From positions 62,001 to 126,000 of the forward strand of contig JANQGH010000026.1 in assembly GCA_028277405.1 (NCBI GenBank): DNA of 64,000 nt, written 5' to 3'. This stretch comes from Alphaproteobacteria bacterium (GTDB lineage: Bacteria > Pseudomonadota > Alphaproteobacteria > DSM-16000 > Inquilinaceae). Shown here piece after piece: positions 60,775-64,000 of the stretch; the first letter of the stretch is position 1, and every line of letters begins with the position of its first letter. A program made the translations under genes and the position numbers. Below the pieces are notes generated by a model. That model was not told the DNA's origin. It ran no database searches and worked only from the letters and a program-made list of their open reading frames with translations.

Positions 60775-61584
60775 TCAGGTTCCGCGCCAAACTGGCGTTC
60801 GTTTTGTCAAAAAGGCGTCAATGCCCTCCGCGGCGTCGTCGGCGAGCATGTTGCGGGTCATCACCGCGCTGGCATAGGCATAGGCGTGGTCCAGATCCAT
60901 TTCCGCCTGGCGGTAGAACGCCTCTTTGCCGATGCCGACACTGAGCGGTGATTTGGACGCGATCTGCCGGGCCAAAGCCATGGTCTCGTCGGCCAGCCGG
61001 TCTGACGGGGCGATCCGATTGATCAGGCCGATCCTGCGGGCGTCCTCGGCATCGATCATGTCGCCGGTCAGCAGCATCTCCATGGCGTGCTTGCGTGCGA
61101 CGTTGCGGCTGAGCGCCACCATCGGCGTGGAGCAAAACAGCCCGATATTGACGCCGGGCGTGGCGAAACGTGCTGTTTCGGCCGCCACGGCCAGATCGCA
61201 GCTCGCGACGAGCTGGCAGCCGGCCGCCGTTGCCGTGGCGTGCACCTGGGCAATGATCGGTTGGGGCAGGCGCACGATGCGTTTCATCAGGATGGAGCAT
61301 TGCTCGAACAGCGCCGCGTACACCTCTTCGCGCGGCTGGCTACGAATCTCTTTCAGATCATGGCCGGCGCAAAAGGCGGGTCCCGATGCGGCCAATATGA
61401 CCACCTTGACCGTCCGGTCCTCGGCGAGGGCCTGCAGCGCGCCGTCAAGCTCCGCCATCAGGCCCGTCGACAGGGCGTTGCGCGCGGCGGGCCGGTTCAG
61501 CGTCAAGGTAGCGACGCCCTCGTCATCGGCGCGCAGAACCAGATCTTCGGTCTCCGTCGGCAAGACGGCTTGTGCCTGCGTCAT
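60775..61584 (-). CDS. Enoyl-CoA hydratase/isomerase family protein
   Basis: The 269-residue crotonase-fold enzyme has the oxyanion-hole segment VVILAASGPAFCAGHDLKEI and HATATAAGCQLVASCDLAVA, then TARFATPGVNIGLFC. Catalytic glutamates are not both obvious: the usual 'GG' of the second oxyanion segment is AAGCQL. The reaction may therefore be isomerisation or hydrolysis rather than hydration. It resembles ECHDC3-like proteins. It is the first gene of the leftward group with the CoA-binding protein and metY. Confidence 0.82.
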   Translation of the reverse strand: MTQAQAVLPTETEDLVLRADDEGVATLTLNRPAARNALSTGLMAELDGALQALAEDRTVKVVILAASGPAFCAGHDLKEIRSQPREEVYAALFEQCSILMKRIVRLPQPIIAQVHATATAAGCQLVASCDLAVAAETARFATPGVNIGLFCSTPMVALSRNVARKHAMEMLLTGDMIDAEDARRIGLINRIAPSDRLADETMALARQIASKSPLSVGIGKEAFYRQAEMDLDHAYAYASAVMTRNMLADDAAEGIDAFLTKRTPVWRGT

Positions 61585-61761
61585 GGCACCTTTCCTTGTA
61601 TGGCCCTATGGTCAGCGGTCTATGGCCAATAGCTGGGCATCGATCCGCAACGGATCCAGTCTAGCAGCCTCGCAATGCGGCGGGTAACACATCCGAACCG
61701 GTGTCGAATTTCAACAAAATTCGGTGCATTGAATGTGTGAACGACACAAAGAGACTGTGAA

Positions 61762-62184
61762 ATGAGCGTGACGCCCGACGAGTTCATTGCGTTGGTGGAG
61801 GAGGGGTTGCCGCAAACGGCAGACGCTGGACTGCGGGTCGAGCAATGGCAACCGGGTGCTATCCGGCTGGTGATGCCGATCGACCATCGCCATGGCCGAC
61901 CTGGCGGGACGGTGTCCGGCCCGACCCTGTTCGCGCTGGCCGATCTGGCCCTGTATGGCGCCGTGCTAAGCCGCATCGGGCGCGTCGAACTGGCGGTCAC
62001 GATCAGCATGACCATCAACTTTTTGCGTCGCCCGGCCCTGACCGACCTCGCGGCCGACGCCAAGCTGCTGAAGCTGGGCAAGCGCCTGGCCTATGGCGAG
62101 ATCCATCTCTACTCGATCGGCGAGCCGGACCCGATCGCCCATGTCACCGGCACGTATTCGATACCGCCAAATGAGGTGTCATGA
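61762..62184 (+). CDS. Hotdog-fold thioesterase (PaaI family)
   Basis: The 140-residue protein has the PaaI/4HBT signature. DHRHGRPGGTVSGPTLFALA and DLALYGAVLSRIGRVELAVT give the long hotdog helix, and ISMTINFLRRPALTDLAADA the core strand. The HxGG-like start is RHGRPGG. It would cleave a small or aromatic acyl-CoA. It is divergent from the enoyl-CoA hydratase across 177 bp and precedes rplM by 180 bp. Confidence 0.86.
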   Translation: MSVTPDEFIALVEEGLPQTADAGLRVEQWQPGAIRLVMPIDHRHGRPGGTVSGPTLFALADLALYGAVLSRIGRVELAVTISMTINFLRRPALTDLAADAKLLKLGKRLAYGEIHLYSIGEPDPIAHVTGTYSIPPNEVS

Positions 62185-62233
62185 TACCTCATTGATAGCC
62201 CATTAGAATTTATAGGCTTTTCGGCCTTTCCGC

Positions 62234-62262
62234 TTGACGAAACGCCATGGGCGTAATACATA
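62234..62262 (+). promoter_or_regulatory. Candidate promoter of rplM-rpsI
   Basis: TTGACG (62234-62239) and TACATA (62257-62262) are 17 bp apart; the -35 matches five of six positions, the -10 three. A transcript from here has a leader of about 95 bases, which contains a small GCCGCG-TTGG-CGCGGC hairpin (62313-62328). Confidence 0.45.
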
Positions 62263-62364
62263 CCCGCCGCTTCGTCCCGTCGCGACCGCGGCGGGGCGAT
62301 CTGTTTTGACCGGCCGCGTTGGCGCGGCGGACTTAAGACCAAAGAAAAGCGAGAAGTCGAGGCC

Positions 62365-62823
62365 ATGAAGACCTACTCCGCCAAGCCCTCCGACGTGGAG
62401 CGCAAATGGCTGCTGGTCGATGCCGAGGGGGTCGTACTGGGCCGCCTGGCCAGCATCGTCGCCAACCGCCTGCGCGGCAAGCACAAGGCAATGTACACGC
62501 CGAACATCGATACCGGCGACAACGTCATCGTCATCAACGCCGACAAGGTGCGCCTGACCGGCCGCAAGGCCGAGCAGGACATCTTCTATTGGCATACCGG
62601 CTATCCCGGCGGCATCAAGGGCCAGTCGAAGGGCGAGATCCTGGCCGGCAAGCATCCGGAGCGCGTGGTCGAGAAGGCCGTCGAACGGATGATCCCGCGC
62701 GGTCCCCTGGGCCGCGAAGTGATGCGCAAGCTGCGCGTTTATGCCGGCGCTGACCATCCGCACGAGGCCCAGCAGCCAGAGGTGCTGGACGTCGCGGCGA
62801 TGAACCCGAAGAACAAGAGGTAA
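62365..62823 (+). CDS. rplM: 50S ribosomal protein L13
   Basis: This 152-residue protein is one of the early assembly proteins of the large subunit. Recognisable segments are [50 protein letters not shown] and the C-terminal [20 protein letters not shown] followed by [13 protein letters not shown]. Standard length. It forms the usual rplM-rpsI pair with S9 directly after it. Confidence 0.98.
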   Translation: MKTYSAKPSDVERKWLLVDAEGVVLGRLASIVANRLRGKHKAMYTPNIDTGDNVIVINADKVRLTGRKAEQDIFYWHTGYPGGIKGQSKGEILAGKHPERVVEKAVERMIPRGPLGREVMRKLRVYAGADHPHEAQQPEVLDVAAMNPKNKR

Positions 62824-62826
62824 GTG

Positions 62827-63315
62827 ATGGCCGAAGCACAAACACTGACGGATCTGAAGGATCTCGGCCAGGGCACGGGTGTTGAGCCGGAGGCGGCCGC
62901 CGAGCTGCCGGAACCGAAGCGCGACGCCCAGGGCCGGTCCTACGCCACCGGCAAACGCAAGGACGCGGTTGCCCGCGTCTGGATCAAGCCGGGCAGCGGC
63001 CGGGTCACGGTCAATGGCCGCGACCAGGAGGTCTATTTCGCGCGCCCGGTGCTGCGCATGCTGATCCAGCAACCCTTTCTGGTCACCGAACGGCTGAACC
63101 AGTTCGACGTCGATTGCTCGGTCACCGGCGGCGGCCTCTCGGGCCAGGCCGGCGCCGTTCGCCACGGCATCAGCCGGGCGCTGGTCCTGTACGAGCCGGG
63201 CCTGCGGTCGATCCTGAAGCGGGGTGGCTTCATCACCCGCGACAGCCGCACGGTTGAGCGTAAGAAGTACGGCAAGGCCAAGGCCCGCCGCAGCTTCCAG
63301 TTCTCAAAGCGGTAA
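62827..63315 (+). CDS. rpsI: 30S ribosomal protein S9
   Basis: The 162-residue small-subunit protein contacts P-site tRNA through its conserved C-terminal tail (RRSFQFSKR). The core has [40 protein letters not shown], and [20 protein letters not shown]. An N-terminal extension of about 35 acidic residues precedes the core, as in many alphaproteobacteria. The ATG at 62827 is chosen; a GTG three bases earlier is the alternative. A terminator follows. Confidence 0.97.
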   Translation: MAEAQTLTDLKDLGQGTGVEPEAAAELPEPKRDAQGRSYATGKRKDAVARVWIKPGSGRVTVNGRDQEVYFARPVLRMLIQQPFLVTERLNQFDVDCSVTGGGLSGQAGAVRHGISRALVLYEPGLRSILKRGGFITRDSRTVERKKYGKAKARRSFQFSKR

Positions 63316-63340
63316 CGGGGGCCAGCTTCGGGTTACCCGG

Positions 63341-63367
63341 CGGGGCGTCCAGCGGGCGCCCCGTTTT
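63341..63367 (+). terminator. Rho-independent terminator after rpsI
   Basis: CGGGGCG and CGCCCCG form a 7-bp G+C stem around a 9-base loop, followed directly by TTTT. It lies 25 bp after the S9 stop and just before the convergent ankyrin-repeat gene. Confidence 0.8.
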
Positions 63368-63370
63368 GCA

Positions 63371-64000
63371 TTAGGGGCTGCGCAGGCGATTGGAGAGGTC
63401 GTGATGTCCTGCCTCCGCGGCATAATCGCGGGCCGATTTCCCGGCGGTATCGCGGCGGCTCGTATCGGCGCCCTTGGCCAAGAGCGCGTCGACCACATCG
63501 GCCATGCCGTTATGGGCAGCGCTCATCAGGGCGGTCGTGCCGCTGGGTCCGGTTTCGTCGATCAGGGTCGTTGCCGCCACCAAGGCCAGCGCGGCGTCGG
63601 TGGCGCCGGCCGCGCAGGCGGCCTGGAGCGGGATGTTAACCTCGAAGGCGCGGCTGAGCAGGTGTGGGTCCGCGCCGCCATCCAGCAGGATGCCCACGGT
63701 GCGGCGATGGCCGAAAAAGGCCGCCAGATGCAGCGCGGTCCAGCCGTCGGGGGACAACAGGTTGACGATGTCGCGGTTTGCAGCGATCAGCGCGCCGACC
63801 CGGTCGGTATCGCCAAGTGCCGCGGCCTCGTGGAGCGGGCGGTCGGGAAACAGGGCCAGCAACTGGGCCAGCGTGGTTTCGGCGCGGTTGTAGAGGCACT
63901 GCAGGATCAGGCTCGTGCCGTCGCGATTGCGCAGGTCCGACGCACTGACCTCCGCGGGCAGCAGGGCCAGCACGCGTTCGGTCTCGTCGCGCGCGGCGGC
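63371..64000 (-). CDS. Ankyrin-repeat protein (5' end beyond window)
   Basis: The frame stays open to the window edge, so the N-terminus lies outside; about 209 codons are visible. Four to five ankyrin repeats can be read, with the TALHLAA-type cores RPLHEAAALGDTDRVGALIA, DGWTALHLAAFFGHRRTVGI and TTALMSAAHNGMADVVDALL, ending AGKSARDYAAEAGHHDLSNR. Such repeats mediate protein-protein interaction. No signal sequence can be assessed. Its partners are unknown. Confidence 0.85.
   Translation of the reverse strand, partial: AAARDETERVLALLPAEVSASDLRNRDGTSLILQCLYNRAETTLAQLLALFPDRPLHEAAALGDTDRVGALIAANRDIVNLLSPDGWTALHLAAFFGHRRTVGILLDGGADPHLLSRAFEVNIPLQAACAAGATDAALALVAATTLIDETGPSGTTALMSAAHNGMADVVDALLAKGADTSRRDTAGKSARDYAAEAGHHDLSNRLRSP

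Noticed and set aside
60276..61761. SAM riboswitch controlling metY
   Set aside because: metY overlaps the upstream CoA-binding gene, and the region before the first gene of the group shows no recognisable SAM-II element.
1..64000. CRISPR arrays, rRNA genes, intact insertion sequences or phage genes
   Set aside because: No regularly spaced repeats, rRNA segments, transposases, integrases or structural phage proteins were seen on either strand.

Overview
The window is G+C-rich chromosomal DNA with tightly packed genes, frequent 4-bp start/stop overlaps (ATGA, GTGA) and several GTG or TTG starts. Gene order and protein families point to an alphaproteobacterium, probably a Rhodospirillales-type lineage: rpiB-glyA-nrdR-ribD...ribE-ribB-ribH-nusB-thiL, and bamE / cytochrome bc1 chaperone / yceD / rpmF / plsX / fabH / ihfA / merR / tRNA-Pro. 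There are no rRNA genes, CRISPR arrays, phage genes or intact insertion sequences.

Layout. 1-2.4 kb: the 3' end of a homocysteine methyltransferase gene, then a lower-G+C islet with two overlapping, apparently paralogous membrane-anchored proteins of unknown function. 2.5-6.4 kb: a complete tripartite tricarboxylate transporter (TTT) operon, tctC-tctB-tctA-tetR, with a near-perfect palindrome over its promoter. 6.4-9.1 kb: ygfZ, an SRPBCC protein and a class III adenylate cyclase. 9.1-13.9 kb: a second TTT operon, tctC-tctB-tctA-gntR-2-hydroxyacid dehydrogenase, again with a palindrome over a strong promoter. 14-16.1 kb: an EF-hand protein and an ECF sigma / anti-sigma-like / periplasmic metal-sensor-like set. 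16.2-23 kb: maleylacetate-reductase-like enzyme, small secreted proteins, a cytochrome c remnant, a 3-hydroxyisobutyrate-dehydrogenase-family enzyme, a DegS-like protease beside an ECF-like sigma factor, and glutaryl-CoA dehydrogenase.

23.2-32.1 kb is the conserved folate/riboflavin/thiamine block. It is interrupted between ribD and ribE by a remnant of an AEC-family permease and an M20 peptidase gene, and its bifunctional ribBA homologue has lost the GTP cyclohydrolase II zinc cysteines (a RibBX-type protein). 32-41 kb: an MFS transporter, a membrane pyrophosphatase, BamE, the L32/lipid-initiation genes, IHF-alpha and tRNA-Pro(GGG).

41-58 kb is an accessory region of small enzymes (amidase, GNATs, VOC proteins, APH-like kinase, GFA, YdjC, MFS transporters, a higBA toxin-antitoxin pair). 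It contains a leftward module encoding an E-set/esterase, an ATP-grasp ligase and a second esterase, the best candidate here for an uncharacterised pathway. 58.9-64 kb: O-acetylhomoserine sulfhydrylase, a CoA-binding protein, an enoyl-CoA hydratase, a thioesterase, ribosomal proteins L13 and S9, and a partial ankyrin-repeat gene running off the window. All functions are inferred from sequence motifs; no database search was run.
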